Positions 19,832 through 31,828 are shown, numbered from the stretch's first letter. The stretch: 64,000 nt of DNA from Sporosarcina beigongshangi (GCF_016820535.1 NZ_JADHDY010000020.1:1-64000), one strand, 5' to 3'. Numbers and translations are program-made. Notes: generated from the letters alone by a model not told the origin.

Positions 19832-21144
19832 GAATTGCTCCTGTGATGCTGTTCGTTGGTGGCCGTGTCGGCCGTAGTGTCATTCTCGGCCGGATCCACG
19901 GCGCTGGCAATGAGGTGGCTGACCCGGTTGGGCGAGCCCTCGATCCTTTCAGCCACCAGCAGGATGCCGTTGACCTCCACGCTGTTGCCGACGGCGGGAA
20001 TCTTGCCCAGGTGCTTGGCCAGCAGGCCGCCGGCCGTGTCCACCTCGTCGTCGTCGATGTCCTTGCCGAACAGTTCACCCAGCTCGTCGATGGCCATGCG
20101 TGCCTTGACCCGGTAGCTGCCGTCGGCAAGCAGTTGCGCGTCCGGTGACACCTGGTCGTACTCGTCGGCAATTTCACCGACAATTTCCTCGATGAGGTCC
20201 TCCAGGGTGACCAGCCCCGCCGTGCCGCCGTACTCGTCCACAACGATCGCAAAATGCGTGGACTCGCGCTGCAGTTCTTTCAGGAGATCGGCGGCCGGCT
20301 TGGACTCCGGCACGTAGCGGACGCTGCGGGCCAGCTGTTCAACTGTGGGTCGTTCGTCGCGGTCGGACGGTCTGTGCAGTGTGGCCACGACGTCCTTGAG
20401 GTAGAGCACGCCCAGGATGTGGTCGCTGCTGTCCCTAATGACGGGGATGCGGGAGAAACCGGAGCGCAGAAAAATCTCCAAGGCCTCATCAAGCGATGTT
20501 CCCTGGCTGGCGCTGACGATGTCGGTGCGCGGTACCATGACGGCCCGGACCATGGTCTCGCCGAGGTCAAAGACGCTGTGGATCAGTTCCGCCTCGTCAT
20601 CTTCGATCATGTCCGCCTCGCTGGCGCGGTCCACGAATTCGCGGAGCTCCTCTTCGCTGACGAAGGCGGCATCGGAGCCCGGGGCGCCCTTCGCCAGGAC
20701 GGAGCCGAAGCGGATGAGCCATTCCGGGACGGGGCCCAGCAGGCGCCGCAGCAGGTGGCTGAGCCAGGCGAAGCGGGCGGTCAGCCCGGCCGCGTGCATG
20801 CGTCCGAGCTGGCGCGGGGACACCCCCACGAGCATGAAGCCGAGCACGGCCATGACGACGGTGGCGATCAGTCCGGCAATCCACTCGTTGTCGAGCAGCC
20901 GGACCAGGAACATGGCCACGGCGACGGCGGCAGCCATCTCGGACCAGACGCGCCAAAAGCGCTGGGCGTTCAGGTGGACGGCGGGCTCCGCCAGGACCTT
21001 CTCCAGGGACGGGCGGCGGCCGCGGCCCCCCACCGCCTCGGGGTCGTGGCGGGGAAAGTAGCTCAGCGCCGATTCGAGGGCAGCCATGAAGGCTGCCATG
21101 GCAGTGAAAAGCACTCCCATGACGGCCAATGCAACAAGCATCAC
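19828..21144 (-). CDS. Hemolysin/CorC family protein (CNNM, CBS pair)
   Basis: This membrane protein of the CNNM/HlyC-CorC family is thought to act in magnesium or cobalt export. The 438-residue protein has an N-terminal DUF21 membrane domain with about three helices (3-23, 60-80, 88-108), a CBS pair (about 205-330) and a C-terminal CorC_HlyC domain (about 345-430). The family signature MVPRTDIV and the sequence [23 protein letters not shown] are clearly present. It overlaps ybeY and era by 4 nt each, so translation is coupled. The transported ion cannot be deduced here. Confidence 0.92.
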   Translation of the reverse strand: MMLVALAVMGVLFTAMAAFMAALESALSYFPRHDPEAVGGRGRRPSLEKVLAEPAVHLNAQRFWRVWSEMAAAVAVAMFLVRLLDNEWIAGLIATVVMAVLGFMLVGVSPRQLGRMHAAGLTARFAWLSHLLRRLLGPVPEWLIRFGSVLAKGAPGSDAAFVSEEELREFVDRASEADMIEDDEAELIHSVFDLGETMVRAVMVPRTDIVSASQGTSLDEALEIFLRSGFSRIPVIRDSSDHILGVLYLKDVVATLHRPSDRDERPTVEQLARSVRYVPESKPAADLLKELQRESTHFAIVVDEYGGTAGLVTLEDLIEEIVGEIADEYDQVSPDAQLLADGSYRVKARMAIDELGELFGKDIDDDEVDTAGGLLAKHLGKIPAVGNSVEVNGILLVAERIEGSPNRVSHLIASAVDPAENDTTADTATNEQHHRSNS

Positions 21145-21610
21145 TTCATGGTCTCCCGCGGGGCTTCCCTGCCGAGGAAGCTGGTGAGAAGTTCACGCTG
21201 GATCCCGAACATCTCTTCCTTTTCTTCCGGTTCTGCGTGGTCGTAGCCCATGAGGTGCAGCATGCCGTGCGTGGTGAGCAGCAGCAGCTCCTCCTCCATG
21301 CTGTGGCCGGCGGCCACACCTTGCTCCTGCGCAACGACGGGGCAAAGCACAATGTCGCCCAGCAGTCCCGCCGGGGTGGGGTGTGTTGCCGTACCGGGGC
21401 GCAGTTCATCCATGGGGAAGGAAAGCACGTCCGTGGGGCCGGGTTCGTCCATCCACTCGACGTGCAGCTTCTCCATGGTGGGGACGTCTGCCAGAATCAC
21501 CGAGACCTCCGTCTGGGGATGAAGAAACATGGCCGCCAGAATGTGCCGGATCAGTTTGACCAGGTCCTCCTGTGGAACCTCCACACCGGATTCGTTGTTG
21601 ATTTCGATGC

Positions 21611-21614
<4 letters not shown>
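21141..21614 (-). CDS. ybeY: Endoribonuclease YbeY (rRNA maturation)
   Basis: YbeY is a zinc RNase needed for 16S rRNA 3'-end maturation and ribosome quality control. The 157-residue protein carries the zinc motif HGMLHLMGYDH at 116-126, with the three His ligands at 116, 120 and 126. The start of the protein, MSIEINNESGVEVPQ, is typical. Its ATG overlaps the phoH stop and its stop overlaps the corC-like start, both by 4 nt. Confidence 0.96.
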
Positions 21615-22753
<1,139 letters not shown>

Positions 22754-22771
22754 GCGTGCTTGGTGCTCTAA

Positions 22772-22777
22772 ATTCTA
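22772..22777 (-). promoter_or_regulatory. -10 box of the phoH-ybeY-corC-era operon
   Basis: TAGAAT on the minus strand lies 18 nt before the phoH start ATG. The transcription start would fall about 11-12 nt before the ATG, giving a very short leader without a strong ribosome-binding site. Confidence 0.5.
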
Positions 22778-23034
22778 GTGCACGGCCAGCCGCCCGCACC
22801 CCGGCCCGGTTAAGCCGTCAGCGCATCTTGGGCCCATCTGCCGGGACAAGTGTTTCGATACGGTTTCAGTTCCGCTCCCACGGCACATTTTGGCCCCAAC
22901 GGGAGCGCCTCTTGTGCCAAGCTGGATTCAGTTCGAAGTCTTGTGGGGATGCTGAAGAACGCCACCGCCCTGTCGGTTGCCGGCGAAAGTGCCGCAACGC
23001 CCCACCACCACGAGATTAGCGAGCGCCCGAAACG

Positions 23035-24039
23035 ATGTCAGCCTTGTCCCCCGCACCGCATGGACGCCGCGGCGTCCCTGTCGATGCGAGCCGCCGACAG
23101 CGCCGCACCGTTGACCGCCTCCGTGTGCTTGACCGCTGCGCGATTCTGGGCCTGTCGCTTTCGCTGGCCCTGGGTGGCTGCACCAGCAACGACCCGGCCG
23201 AACAGGACGCCACCATGCCGGCCAGCGCCACATCCTCCTCGGCACTCGTCACCGCGGCACCCCTGGAGACAGCCACGTCCTCCCAGACGCTGCCCGTCTA
23301 CTGGCTGGGACGCAGCAACGACGACGTCTTCCTCTACCGCGAGTTCTTCCCCGCGAAGTCAACCGACGATCCCATCGTGTCCGCCCTGCGCGCCATGATG
23401 TCCACCAAGCCCAGGGACCCGGACTATTTCACCTTGTGGAACACGCCGTCCCGCCTCGGTGCCTCCATCTCAGCCAAGAACGTCATCACAGTGGATGTTT
23501 CGGCCGACGCCTTTGGTCAGAAGGTGGATGCGGGCATCGCCCAGCGCTCCGTGGCCCAGCTGGTGTACACGGCCACCGCCGCCGCTGCCATGGCGGGGCT
23601 GGTTGATGCCAGCAGCTCCATCCAGGTCTCAGTCCTGGTGGACGGGCACACGGGCTACAAAGCCTTTGGGCACGTGGCCCTGGACAAGCCCATGACCCGC
23701 GACGCGTCCCTCGTTGCACCCGTTTGGATCATCTCCCCCTCCCAGGGTGCACGGTACAAGACCCTGCCGCTGAAGGTTGAGGGGCAGGGCATTTCGCCCA
23801 GCGGAACGCTGTACTGGGAACTGGCCAAGAGCAGCAACGGCAAGGCGGACGAGCCCTACCTGAACGGCACCGTGGCGATTGTTGAGGGGGCCAATGAGCT
23901 GGGGATGTTCAGTTTCTCCCTGATCCCGCCGCCGGGCGCCTATGAACTGTCCGTCTTTATTGACGACCCCGAAGCACCGGGAAAGCGGATCGGCGTCGAC
24001 ACCAAATTGGTCCAGGTCGCCGAGCAGAACATCGAATAG
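23035..24039 (+). CDS. GerMN/Gmad2-domain lipoprotein
   Basis: This is a secreted lipoprotein with a lipobox ALGGC at about 45-49, anchoring Cys49 to the membrane. The start is a long basic N-terminus before the hydrophobic signal (36-48). The 334-residue protein then shows a GerMN domain (about 95-215; VYWLGRSNDDVFLYREFF region) and a C-terminal Gmad2 immunoglobulin-like domain (about 230-330; WIISPSQGARYKTLPLKVEG region). Actinobacterial proteins with this architecture are common, often beside two-component or ribosome genes, with unknown roles in the envelope. It converges on rsmE. It is unrelated to sporulation as far as visible here. Confidence 0.85.
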   Translation: MSALSPAPHGRRGVPVDASRRQRRTVDRLRVLDRCAILGLSLSLALGGCTSNDPAEQDATMPASATSSSALVTAAPLETATSSQTLPVYWLGRSNDDVFLYREFFPAKSTDDPIVSALRAMMSTKPRDPDYFTLWNTPSRLGASISAKNVITVDVSADAFGQKVDAGIAQRSVAQLVYTATAAAAMAGLVDASSSIQVSVLVDGHTGYKAFGHVALDKPMTRDASLVAPVWIISPSQGARYKTLPLKVEGQGISPSGTLYWELAKSSNGKADEPYLNGTVAIVEGANELGMFSFSLIPPPGAYELSVFIDDPEAPGKRIGVDTKLVQVAEQNIE

Positions 24040-24067
24040 CGGCACCTGCCGCTGACTGTGCCCGCAG

Positions 24068-24883
24068 TTACCAGCGGCCCAGTTCCTGGCTCAACAGCAC
24101 GACGGCGGCAGGCCCGGCCGTGGACGAGCGCAGGACATGCTTGCCCAGCAGGGCGGTCCTGGCCCCGGCTTCGGTGAAGGCGGCGACCTCAGCGGCGCTC
24201 ATGCCGCCTTCGGGGCCGACAATCATCAGGACACCTCCGGCTCCCGCCACGGTGCCGGAAGCCGGCGCGCCGGCAACGGGTCCGTCCGCGGCGGTGCGGG
24301 ACCGGGTATCCCTCCAGCTGCGGGCAACGTCCGCCACCGAATCGGTGGCGTCTTCATGGAGTATCAGGGCCAGCCCGGCTGCGGCGATCTGCTCGCAAAC
24401 CCCCGCAGTCCCCAGCAGCGGCCCCACCTCGGGAACGGTGGAGCGGCGTGCCTGCTTGGCGGCCGCCGCAACCACCGCCCGCCATTTCTCCGGGCCCTTC
24501 ACGGCCTTGTCCATCTTCCAGCGCACGATGGAGCGCTCCGCCTGCCACGGGAACACCGCGTCGATGCCGAGCTCGGTGGCAGTCTCAACTGCCAGCTCGT
24601 CGCGGTCGCCCTTGGCCAGGGCCTGGATAAGTGTGAAGGCCGGTTCGGGGGCCGGCTCGTGCAGCACCTCCCGGACCTCAACCGTCAGGGAGGCCTTGTC
24701 CGCCCCGGTGACGGAGCAGACCAAACGCAACCCTGCGCCGTCGCACATGTCAACGGGCTCGCCGGCGCCCAGCCGCTTGACGGTGGCGGCATGGCGGCCC
24801 TCCGCCCCGGCGAGCGTGAAGGAGTCCCCGGGTGTGAGCGGCGCCAGTTCTCCGGGGGCGGCGTAGAAGACGGGGTTGCTCAT
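24068..24883 (-). CDS. rsmE: 16S rRNA (uracil-1498-N3)-methyltransferase
   Basis: RsmE methylates U1498 of 16S rRNA in the decoding centre, using SAM. The 271-residue protein has an N-terminal PUA-like domain (1-75) and a C-terminal SPOUT domain. The latter contains IVGPEGGMSAAEV and LGKHVLRSSTAGPAAV, the knot region that binds SAM. The ATG lies 5 nt after the dnaJ stop, so it is co-transcribed with hrcA-dnaJ. This order is standard in actinobacteria. Confidence 0.95.
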   Translation of the reverse strand: MSNPVFYAAPGELAPLTPGDSFTLAGAEGRHAATVKRLGAGEPVDMCDGAGLRLVCSVTGADKASLTVEVREVLHEPAPEPAFTLIQALAKGDRDELAVETATELGIDAVFPWQAERSIVRWKMDKAVKGPEKWRAVVAAAAKQARRSTVPEVGPLLGTAGVCEQIAAAGLALILHEDATDSVADVARSWRDTRSRTAADGPVAGAPASGTVAGAGGVLMIVGPEGGMSAAEVAAFTEAGARTALLGKHVLRSSTAGPAAVVLLSQELGRW

Positions 24884-24888
24884 GGCGG

Positions 24889-26022
24889 CTAGAGGTTGCC
24901 CAGCTTGTCGCGCAGCTTGGCGAACATCCCGCCGCTGCTGACGAGCCGCCCCTCGGTGAACGTCTCCCCGCGCAGGGCGGCCAGCTGCTTCAGGAGCTCT
25001 TCCTGTGCAGCGTCGGGCTTCGTGGGTGTTTCCACGTGGACGTGGATCTTGAGGTCTCCGCGGCCAAAGCCACGCAGGTGCGTCACACCGAGGTTGCGCA
25101 GGTTGATGACCTCCCCGGCCTGGGTGCCGGGCTTGATGCTGATGGGCTGCTCGCCGTCGAAGGTTTCAAACGTCAGCTCGGTGCCGAGGGCCGCGGCCGT
25201 CATGGGCACGCTGAGCGTGGCGTGGAGGTCGTCGCCCTCGCGGACGAATTCGGCGTCGTTGCTGACCTTCATCTCGACGTAGAGGTCGCCGGCGGGACCG
25301 CCTGCGGGGCCGGCCTCGCCCTGGCCCGAGAGCTGGATGCGGGTGCCGGTGCTGACGCCGGCGGGGACCTTGATGGTCAGGGTGCGGCGGTGGCGGACAC
25401 GGCCTTCGCCCATGCATTCGTTGCAGGGGTCCAGGATCTGGGTGCCGAAGCCCTGGCAGGAGTTGCAGGTGGCCAGGGTCATGACGTTGCCCAGGATGGA
25501 GCGCATGGGGCGTTCGATCTGGCCGCTGCCGTGGCAAATGTCGCAGGTGGTGGGCGAGGTGCCGGGGCGGCAGCAGCTGCCGTCACACGTGGGGCAGGTG
25601 ATGGCGGTGTCTATTTCAAGCTTCTTGTTGACGCCGAACACGGCTTCGCGCAGCTCCACCCGGACAGTGATCAGCGCGTCCTGGCCCCGGCGGGTGCGGG
25701 AGGCCGGGCCCCGGCCGCCGCCACCTCCGCCGCCGCCAAAGAATGTCTCGAAGATGTCCTGGAAGGCGAAGCCGTCGCCGCCGAACCCGCCGCCGCCACC
25801 GTTGTCGTTGCCGTTTTCGTTGCCGGTGGTGTCATAGATGCGGCGCTTCTGCGGGTCGGAGAGCACCTCGTAGGCGTGCGTGACGGCCTTGAAGCGGTCC
25901 TGTGCGTCCGGGGCGTCGTTGACGTCGGGGTGCAGCTTCCGGGCAAGCTTGCGGTAGGCCTTCTTGATTTCCTCGGCCGTTGCATCGCGTGAGACGCCCA
26001 GGGCGTCGTAATGGTTGCTCAA
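24889..26022 (-). CDS. dnaJ: Chaperone protein DnaJ (DnaJ2 type)
   Basis: This Hsp40 co-chaperone stimulates DnaK and delivers unfolded proteins. I choose the TTG at 26022, which gives 377 aa beginning with SNHYDALGV; longer frames add an unrelated Pro/Arg-rich segment. The J domain has HPD at 31-33. A Gly/Phe-rich stretch (about 70-110) follows. The zinc domain (about 133-205) has four Cys motifs: [24 protein letters not shown] and CNECMGEG. It is downstream of hrcA by 37 nt and shares its CIRCE control. The pairing with hrcA rather than dnaK-grpE marks it as the second DnaJ of actinobacteria. Confidence 0.95.
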   Translation of the reverse strand: MSNHYDALGVSRDATAEEIKKAYRKLARKLHPDVNDAPDAQDRFKAVTHAYEVLSDPQKRRIYDTTGNENGNDNGGGGGFGGDGFAFQDIFETFFGGGGGGGGRGPASRTRRGQDALITVRVELREAVFGVNKKLEIDTAITCPTCDGSCCRPGTSPTTCDICHGSGQIERPMRSILGNVMTLATCNSCQGFGTQILDPCNECMGEGRVRHRRTLTIKVPAGVSTGTRIQLSGQGEAGPAGGPAGDLYVEMKVSNDAEFVREGDDLHATLSVPMTAAALGTELTFETFDGEQPISIKPGTQAGEVINLRNLGVTHLRGFGRGDLKIHVHVETPTKPDAAQEELLKQLAALRGETFTEGRLVSSGGMFAKLRDKLGNL

Positions 26023-26059
26023 AATGTTGCTCTCTTGTGTTGGGTGGATCGGTGGCCGG

Positions 26060-27073
26060 TTAGCCGGCCAAAATTCTGGAAAGGTACTGTGCCACAGCGC
26101 GCACGCTGGACATGGTGTTCGGGTAGTCCATGCGGGTGGGGCCCACGATGCCCAGCTTGGCGCCCTCGCCCGGGCCGTAGCTGCTGGCCACGACGGATGC
26201 CTCGGCGAGGGAATCGTGGGGGTTTTCGCGCCCAATCACGACCGCCATCCCCAGGGAATCCTGCGCCATCGCCTCCAGGAGGCGCAGCAGCACCACCTGT
26301 TCCTCAAGGGCGTCAAGGACGGGGCCGATGCTCAGCGGGAAGTCGTTGTTGGAGCGGGCCAGGTTGGCGGTGCCGGCCATGACAATCCGGTCCTCGCGGG
26401 CATTTCGGGCCAGCAGGGCCAGCCCCTGGGCCAGCCGGGCTGCCGGTCCCTGCTCCGCCGGGGGCACGGACAGCGGGATCCGGGATACGGCGTCGGGCAG
26501 GGCCGCGACCGCAACGCCGTGCAGGGCGGCCAGGAAGACCTGGCGCAGGGCGGCGAGTTCGGCATCGTCCAGCACTGCGCCAATGTCGATCACGTTTTGC
26601 TCCACCTTGCCCGAAGCCAGGATCAGCACCACCAGGACCTGCCGGGCGGCCAGTGAGACGAACTCAATGTGCCGGACGGCGGCGTCGCCGGAGCGCGGGT
26701 ATTGGACCACGGCCACCTGGTGCGTCAGCTGGGCCAGTGCCCGGACTGTTCGCTCAAGGACATCGTCAAGGTCGGTGGAACCCTCCAGCAGCGCCGAAAT
26801 GGCGCGCCGTTCGGCCGCGGACAGCGGCTTGACGGTGGACAGCTGGTCGACGAAGAGCCGGTAGCCCTTGTCGGTGGGGATGCGCCCGGAACTGGTGTGC
26901 GGGGCCGTGATCAGGCCCTCGTCCTCCAGTGCCGCCATGTCGTTGCGGATGGTGGCGCTGGAGACGCCCAGGTGGTGCCTCTCCACGAGGGCCTTGGAGC
27001 CCACGGGCTCACGGGTGTGGACATAGTCTTCGACAATCGCCCTAAGAACTTCCAACTTCCGTGGTTCACTCAT
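26060..27073 (-). CDS. hrcA: Heat-inducible repressor HrcA
   Basis: HrcA binds the CIRCE operator and represses chaperone genes until heat shock. I start it at the ATG at 27073 (337 aa), preceded by GAGGAGGTG at ideal spacing; a longer frame to 27133 lacks family similarity. The protein starts with the winged-helix motif [18 protein letters not shown]. Motif [19 protein letters not shown] (about 34-52) is the DNA-recognition part. The operator lies 64 nt before the start, so it probably represses itself and dnaJ. Confidence 0.96.
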   Translation of the reverse strand: MSEPRKLEVLRAIVEDYVHTREPVGSKALVERHHLGVSSATIRNDMAALEDEGLITAPHTSSGRIPTDKGYRLFVDQLSTVKPLSAAERRAISALLEGSTDLDDVLERTVRALAQLTHQVAVVQYPRSGDAAVRHIEFVSLAARQVLVVLILASGKVEQNVIDIGAVLDDAELAALRQVFLAALHGVAVAALPDAVSRIPLSVPPAEQGPAARLAQGLALLARNAREDRIVMAGTANLARSNNDFPLSIGPVLDALEEQVVLLRLLEAMAQDSLGMAVVIGRENPHDSLAEASVVASSYGPGEGAKLGIVGPTRMDYPNTMSSVRAVAQYLSRILAG

Positions 27074-27136
27074 GCCGGCACCTCCTCTCAGTCCCTCATT
27101 CGCTCGATGACGCAGTGCTGTGGCAGGGCACATTAA

Positions 27137-27163
27137 TTAGCACTCTACCCAATCAAGTGCCAA
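27137..27163. promoter_or_regulatory. CIRCE operator for hrcA-dnaJ
   Basis: The sequence TTAGCACTC-N9-AAGTGCCAA (27137-27163) matches the CIRCE inverted repeat TTAGCACTC-N9-GAGTGCTAA with two changes in the second arm. On the minus strand the arm starts with TTGGCA, a fair -35 hexamer, so operator and promoter overlap. This supports heat-shock control of hrcA and dnaJ. Confidence 0.9.
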
Positions 27164-27238
27164 TTCTAATACTTTTTGCTGGGCCCTTCCCGGGCGCCCC
27201 GCACCGCCAAATGCGCGGTCACGGGCGGGAGCAGCGGC

Positions 27239-27244
27239 TAGCAT
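27239..27244 (+). promoter_or_regulatory. -10 box of DUF3097 gene
   Basis: TAGCAT lies 63 nt before the GTG start at 27308. No clear -35 is visible. The resulting leader would carry the weak site ACAGG before the GTG. Confidence 0.35.
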
Positions 27245-27307
27245 GGGTTTTCAGCCTGCAGCGTTCGCCAAGAGCGTTGCCCCGCCACGCGACAGACAGG
27301 TTTTCTA

Positions 27308-28156
27308 GTGCATTACAACCAGTGGGGGCCCCAGGACCTCAGCGCCCCTGCAGCCAGGGTGCTGCCCAAGCTCGAGGCCCAGGCGGGCCTTGTCGTGGAG
27401 GACGTGCAGACCGGGTGGGTCGGCGCCGTCGTCCGGCTGGAAAAGTCCGGCGGCATGCACATTGTGGAGCTGGCCGACCGGCGGAACAAGGTCCGTGCCT
27501 TCCCGCTCGGCTTCGGCTTCTTGCATGAAGGAGAACCCGTGGAGCTCGTGGCGCCCGTGAAGGCGCCGCCGGTGCAGAAACTGCGCACGGCATCCGGTTC
27601 GGTCAAGGTGGCCGACGCGCGCGCCAAGGTGGCCAAGGCCAGCCGCATCTGGGTGGAGGGCAAGCACGACGCCGAGCTGGTCGAGAAGGTGTGGGGAGAC
27701 GACCTCCGGGTGGAAGGGATTGTGGTGGAGCCGCTGCGCGGGATCGACGACCTCGCCGCCGCCGTGGCCGATTTCTCCCCCGGGCCAAACCGGCGGCTCG
27801 GCATCCTGGTGGACCACCTGGTGCCCGGGTCCAAGGAATCACGGATTGTGGCGAACCTCATGGCCGCACCCGGAATGGGCCGCAATGTGTTGGTGGTGGG
27901 CCACCCCTATGTGGACGTGTGGCAGGCCATCAAGCCCTCCACCCTGGGCATCCCTGCCTGGCCCGTGGTGCCGCGCAGCATGGAATGGAAACTGGGAATC
28001 CTGCAGGCCTTCGGCTGGCCGCACAGCACTGCCGAGGACGTGGGCCTGGGCTGGCAGCGGCTGCTCTCGCGCGTCAATTCGTACGCCGACCTGGAGCCGT
28101 CGCTGCTGGGAAGGGTGGAGGAAGTCATTGATTTCCTCACGGCACCAGTATCCTAG
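27308..28156 (+). CDS. DUF3097 protein
   Basis: This is an actinobacterial protein of unknown function, 282 residues long. It starts at GTG and reads MHYNQWGPQDLS. The family has a central motif KASRIWVEGKHDAELVEKVWGDDLRVEG (about 105-132), which resembles Toprim-like folds in that it combines a conserved Glu with later acidic residues (GILVDHLVPGSKESR). Later segments include VGHPYVDVW and PRSMEWKLGILQAFGWP. No membrane segment is present. It sits opposite hrcA and before a DUF4870 gene. Conservation suggests a housekeeping task in nucleic-acid or regulatory metabolism, but none is established. Confidence 0.85.
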   Translation: MHYNQWGPQDLSAPAARVLPKLEAQAGLVVEDVQTGWVGAVVRLEKSGGMHIVELADRRNKVRAFPLGFGFLHEGEPVELVAPVKAPPVQKLRTASGSVKVADARAKVAKASRIWVEGKHDAELVEKVWGDDLRVEGIVVEPLRGIDDLAAAVADFSPGPNRRLGILVDHLVPGSKESRIVANLMAAPGMGRNVLVVGHPYVDVWQAIKPSTLGIPAWPVVPRSMEWKLGILQAFGWPHSTAEDVGLGWQRLLSRVNSYADLEPSLLGRVEEVIDFLTAPVS

Positions 28157-28222
28157 GGAGAGTGGCCGGCCCTGTTTCCGGCCCATCGTTTCCTTGTGCA
28201 GCACGTTGAAAGGCCCGTCACT

Positions 28223-28615
28223 GTGAGTCATCCGGCAACCCACACCAATGGTTCCCCCCAACCTCCGCTCACTCCATCCGAGGACAAGCAGTGGGCCTTC
28301 ATGTCCCACTGCGGCGGCATCCTCGGCTGCATCCCGTCGTTCATCATCCACCGGTATGTCGGCCCGCGCGGCCGGTTCACCGAGCAGGAGTCGCTGGAAG
28401 CCCTGAACTTCACGCTGCCACCCACGCTTGTTGCCGTGGCACTGAACCTGCTGGCACTGGTGTTTGTGTTTATCAGCCCGCAACTTGCAACGATCTTCTC
28501 CATGCTGGCCCTGCTGGTCTGGATCTTCCTGACGGTGTTCTCCGTCATAGCCGCACTCCAGGTCAACAAGGGCCAGCCATACCGCTACGCCCTGAATCTG
28601 CGCTGGCTCAAGTAG
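28223..28615 (+). CDS. DUF4870 membrane protein
   Basis: This small membrane protein (130 aa from the GTG at 28223) belongs to the DUF4870 family of unknown function. GAAAGG lies 9 nt before this GTG. A GTG at 28196 would add nine residues without such a site. The family start PPLTPSEDKQWAFMSHCGGI is clear. Three membrane segments are likely, at about 20-40, 67-87 and 92-112. It follows DUF3097 by about 66 nt and ends before a terminator shared with convergent hemW. Confidence 0.85.
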   Translation: MSHPATHTNGSPQPPLTPSEDKQWAFMSHCGGILGCIPSFIIHRYVGPRGRFTEQESLEALNFTLPPTLVAVALNLLALVFVFISPQLATIFSMLALLVWIFLTVFSVIAALQVNKGQPYRYALNLRWLK

Positions 28616-28634
28616 CCGGGGCTTAAACGACAGA

Positions 28635-28697
28635 CCCGCAGAGATCCCCCACCAGGCACGGTTTTCGTGCTTCCGGCGGGGCCTCTGCGGGTTTGTT
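28635..28697. terminator. Bidirectional terminator, DUF4870 gene / hemW
   Basis: Arms 28635-28643 and 28683-28691 pair perfectly, with an inner GC hairpin. The plus strand follows with GTTTGTTG. It lies between convergent genes. Confidence 0.75.
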
Positions 28698-28742
28698 GCG
28701 TTGGGGCCGCGGTTGGACGCGTCCGGCATGCCGCGGCCCGGG

Positions 28743-29975
28743 TCAGTCGACGAGGAGGGCGCGGGTGACCGCGTCGCCGAGCAGGCGCCCCTTGAGGGTC
28801 AGCACCAGGGTTCCGGCAAACGCCCTGGCCGGGTCCACAAGTTCCTGGGCGATGAGCCCGGCGACTGCCCTGCGTGCAGCCGGGGACAGTGTGTCCACTG
28901 CGAGGCCCTCAGAGAGCCGGGACACCAGCATGATGCGTTCGAGCTCGCGGGTGTCCGCATCCAGGGTTTCCCGGCCGGCTGCAGGCGATTCGCCCTTGTC
29001 CAGGCGGTTGGCGTAGGCAGTGGGGTGCTTGACGTTCCACCAGCGCACGCCTCCCATGTGTGAGTGCGCTCCGGGGCCGATCCCCCACCAGTCGTCCCCG
29101 CGCCAGTAGGCCAGGTTGTGCTGGCAGGCGTCCTTCGGGGTGCGCGACCAGTTGCTGACCTCGTACCAGGACAGGCCGGCCTCCTGGAAGAGGCGGTCGG
29201 CCAGTTCGTACTTGGTGGCGTGGTCGTCGTCGTCAATGTTGGGCACCTGGCCGCGCCGGATCTGGGCGGCGAGCTTGGTGCCGTCCTCGACGATGAGCGA
29301 GTAGGCGGAGATGTGGTCGGGCTCGTAGCTCAGGGCGGCACGCACAGAGGTTTCCCAGTCGGCAATTGACTCGCCGGGGGTGCCGTAAATCAGGTCAACG
29401 CTCACGCTCAGGCCGATTTCGCGCGCCCAGGCAACCGCCTGCGGCACCTTCTCCGGGTTGTGGGTGCGGTCCAGAACCTTCAGGACGTGCGGTACGGCGG
29501 ACTGCATGCCAAAGGACACGCGGGTGAATCCGCCGTCGAACAATTCCTGCAGCGACTCCCGGGTGACCGAGTCCGGGTTGGCCTCGGTGGTGACCTCGGC
29601 ACCGTCCTCAATGCCCCACTGCGCGACGGCGGCGCCCAGGATGCGGGTGAGGTCGCCTGCGGGCAGGAGGGTGGGCGTGCCGCCGCCAAAAAAGACGGTG
29701 CTCAGCTTGCGAGGCGGCAGGCCTGAGGCCTTCATGGCGCGGGCGGCAAACTCCACCTCCCGCACGGCGGTTTCTGCGTAGGCGGCCTGGGAGGCGCCCC
29801 CGCCCAGTTCAGTGGCCGTGTAGGTGTTGAAGTCGCAATAGCCGCAGCGCACGGCACAGAACGGGATGTGCGCGTACAGGCTGAACTTGCGGGCCTCCGC
29901 ACCGACGGCAGCCTGCGCGGGCAGGACGCCGTCGGCGGGGGCCGGATCCCCGAGGGGCAAAACGCTGGGGGTCAC
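28743..29975 (-). CDS. hemW: Radical SAM heme chaperone HemW
   Basis: HemW is a radical-SAM protein that binds heme and is related to the oxygen-independent coproporphyrinogen oxidase HemN. The 410-residue protein has the cluster motif [10 protein letters not shown], with Cys40, Cys44 and Cys47. Phe49 follows where HemN has a fourth Cys, which is the distinction between HemW and HemN. The motif GGGTPTLLP is at about 103-111. A C-terminal HemN_C domain is present (about 300-400). The start overlaps the lepA stop by 4 nt. It should be named heme chaperone, not a coproporphyrinogen oxidase. Confidence 0.93.
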   Translation of the reverse strand: MTPSVLPLGDPAPADGVLPAQAAVGAEARKFSLYAHIPFCAVRCGYCDFNTYTATELGGGASQAAYAETAVREVEFAARAMKASGLPPRKLSTVFFGGGTPTLLPAGDLTRILGAAVAQWGIEDGAEVTTEANPDSVTRESLQELFDGGFTRVSFGMQSAVPHVLKVLDRTHNPEKVPQAVAWAREIGLSVSVDLIYGTPGESIADWETSVRAALSYEPDHISAYSLIVEDGTKLAAQIRRGQVPNIDDDDHATKYELADRLFQEAGLSWYEVSNWSRTPKDACQHNLAYWRGDDWWGIGPGAHSHMGGVRWWNVKHPTAYANRLDKGESPAAGRETLDADTRELERIMLVSRLSEGLAVDTLSPAARRAVAGLIAQELVDPARAFAGTLVLTLKGRLLGDAVTRALLVD

Positions 29976-31828
29976 TTCTTGGACTTGTCCTTCGGTGATT
30001 CACCTGTGGTCAAGGCGGCGATGAATGCTTCCTGCGGGACCTCAACGCGACCCACCATCTTCATGCGCTTCTTGCCTTCCTTCTGCTTTTCCAGCAGCTT
30101 GCGCTTGCGGGAGATGTCGCCGCCGTAGCACTTGGCCAAGACGTCCTTGCGGATGGCACGGATGCTTTCGCGGGCAATGATGCGGGCACCGATGGCAGCC
30201 TGGATGGGCACCTCGAACTGCTGGCGCGGGATGAGCTCGCGCAGCTTGCCGGTCATCATGACACCGTAGGCGTATGCCTTGTCGCGGTGGGTGATGGCCG
30301 AGAAGGCGTCAACCTGCTCGCCCTGCAGGAGGATGTCGACCTTGACCAGGTCGGAGACCTGGTCGCCGTCGGCCTTCCAGTCCAGCGAACCGTAGCCGCG
30401 GGTCTTGGACTTCAAGATGTCGAAGAAGTCAAAGACAATTTCGGCCAGCGGCAGGCGGTAACGGATCTCGACGCGGTCCTCGGAGAGGTAGTCCATGCCG
30501 CCAAGGATGCCTCGGCGGGTCTGGCACAGCTCCATGATGGCGCCAACAAATTCGGTCGGGGCAAGGATCGTGGCGGCGACCATGGGCTCGCGCACCTCGG
30601 CGATCTTCCCGGAGGGGTATTCGCTGGGGTTGGTGACCGCAACAACCTTCTTGTCCTCAAGCGTGACCTCGTACTCCACATTGGGAGCCGTGGAGATCAG
30701 GTCCAGGTTGTGCTCGCGCTCGAGGCGTTCACGCGTGATTTCCAGGTGCAGCAGGCCCAGGAAGCCCACGCGGAAGCCGAAGCCCAGGGCCGCGGAGGTT
30801 TCCGGTTCGTAGATGAGCGCCGCGTCGTTGAGCATGAGCTTTTCCAGCGCATCGCGAAGCACGGGGTAGTCGGTCCCGTCCATGGGGTACAGACCGGAGA
30901 AGACCATGGGCTTGGCGTCATGGTAGCCGGGCAGGGCCTCGGTGGCAGGCTTGCTGAAGGTCGTAACGGTATCGCCGACCTTGGACTGGCGCACATCCTT
31001 CACACCCGTGATGAGGTAGCCCACCTCGCCAACGCCCAAACCGGTGGAAGGCTTGGGCTCCGGGGAACTCACACCGATTTCCAACAGTTCGTGCGTGGCT
31101 CGGGTTGACATCATCTGAATTTTTTCGCGCGGGCTCAGGCTGCCGTCGATCACGCGGACATAGGTGACCACGCCGCGGTAGGTGTCGTACACCGAGTCAA
31201 AGATCATGGCACGTGCCGGGGCGTTGGGGTCGCCAACGGGCGGGGGAAGTTCGCGGACGATCTGGTCCAGTAGCTCTTCAACGCCGGCGCCGGTCTTGCC
31301 CGAGACCATGAGGACATCCTCGGGCTTGCCGCCGATGAGGTTGGCCAGCTCTGCCGCGTACTTTTCAGGCTGCGCTGCCGGGAGGTCGATCTTGTTCAAC
31401 ACCGGAATGATCGTGAGGTTGTTTTCCATGGCCAGGTACAGGTTGGCGAGGGTCTGCGCCTCAATGCCCTGGGCGGCGTCGACCAGCAGGATGGCGCCCT
31501 CACAGGCGGCCAGCGAGCGGGAGACCTCATAGGTGAAGTCGACGTGGCCCGGGGTGTCGATCATGTTCAGGCAGTACGCGGTGCCGTCGACCTCCCACGG
31601 GATGCGGACGGCCTGGGACTTGATGGTGATGCCGCGTTCGCGTTCAATGTCCATGCGGTCAAGGTACTGGGCTTTCATGTCACGCTGTTCGACGACTCCG
31701 GTGAGCTGGAGCATCCGGTCGGCCAGGGTGGACTTGCCGTGGTCGATGTGCGCGATAATGCAGAAGTTCCTGATGATCGCCGGATCGGTCGCGGCGGGCA
31801 CCGGGGCAGTGCGGGCCATGGGTGACAC
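29972..31828 (-). CDS. lepA: Elongation factor 4 (LepA)
   Basis: LepA is a ribosome-bound GTPase that helps translation, probably at initiation or by back-translocation. The 618-residue protein has G1 AHIDHGKST (26-34), G2 in [16 protein letters not shown] and NKIDLP. The C-terminal LepA domain ends with the typical [17 protein letters not shown]. The start is GTG preceded by AAGGAAC at a good spacing. hemW follows with a 4-nt overlap. This lepA-hemW pair is common in actinobacteria. Confidence 0.97.
   Translation of the reverse strand: MSPMARTAPVPAATDPAIIRNFCIIAHIDHGKSTLADRMLQLTGVVEQRDMKAQYLDRMDIERERGITIKSQAVRIPWEVDGTAYCLNMIDTPGHVDFTYEVSRSLAACEGAILLVDAAQGIEAQTLANLYLAMENNLTIIPVLNKIDLPAAQPEKYAAELANLIGGKPEDVLMVSGKTGAGVEELLDQIVRELPPPVGDPNAPARAMIFDSVYDTYRGVVTYVRVIDGSLSPREKIQMMSTRATHELLEIGVSSPEPKPSTGLGVGEVGYLITGVKDVRQSKVGDTVTTFSKPATEALPGYHDAKPMVFSGLYPMDGTDYPVLRDALEKLMLNDAALIYEPETSAALGFGFRVGFLGLLHLEITRERLEREHNLDLISTAPNVEYEVTLEDKKVVAVTNPSEYPSGKIAEVREPMVAATILAPTEFVGAIMELCQTRRGILGGMDYLSEDRVEIRYRLPLAEIVFDFFDILKSKTRGYGSLDWKADGDQVSDLVKVDILLQGEQVDAFSAITHRDKAYAYGVMMTGKLRELIPRQQFEVPIQAAIGARIIARESIRAIRKDVLAKCYGGDISRKRKLLEKQKEGKKRMKMVGRVEVPQEAFIAALTTGESPKDKSKK

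Noticed and set aside
28743-29975. Oxygen-independent coproporphyrinogen III oxidase (HemN)
   Set aside because: The residue after the third cluster Cys is Phe, as in HemW, where HemN has a fourth Cys.
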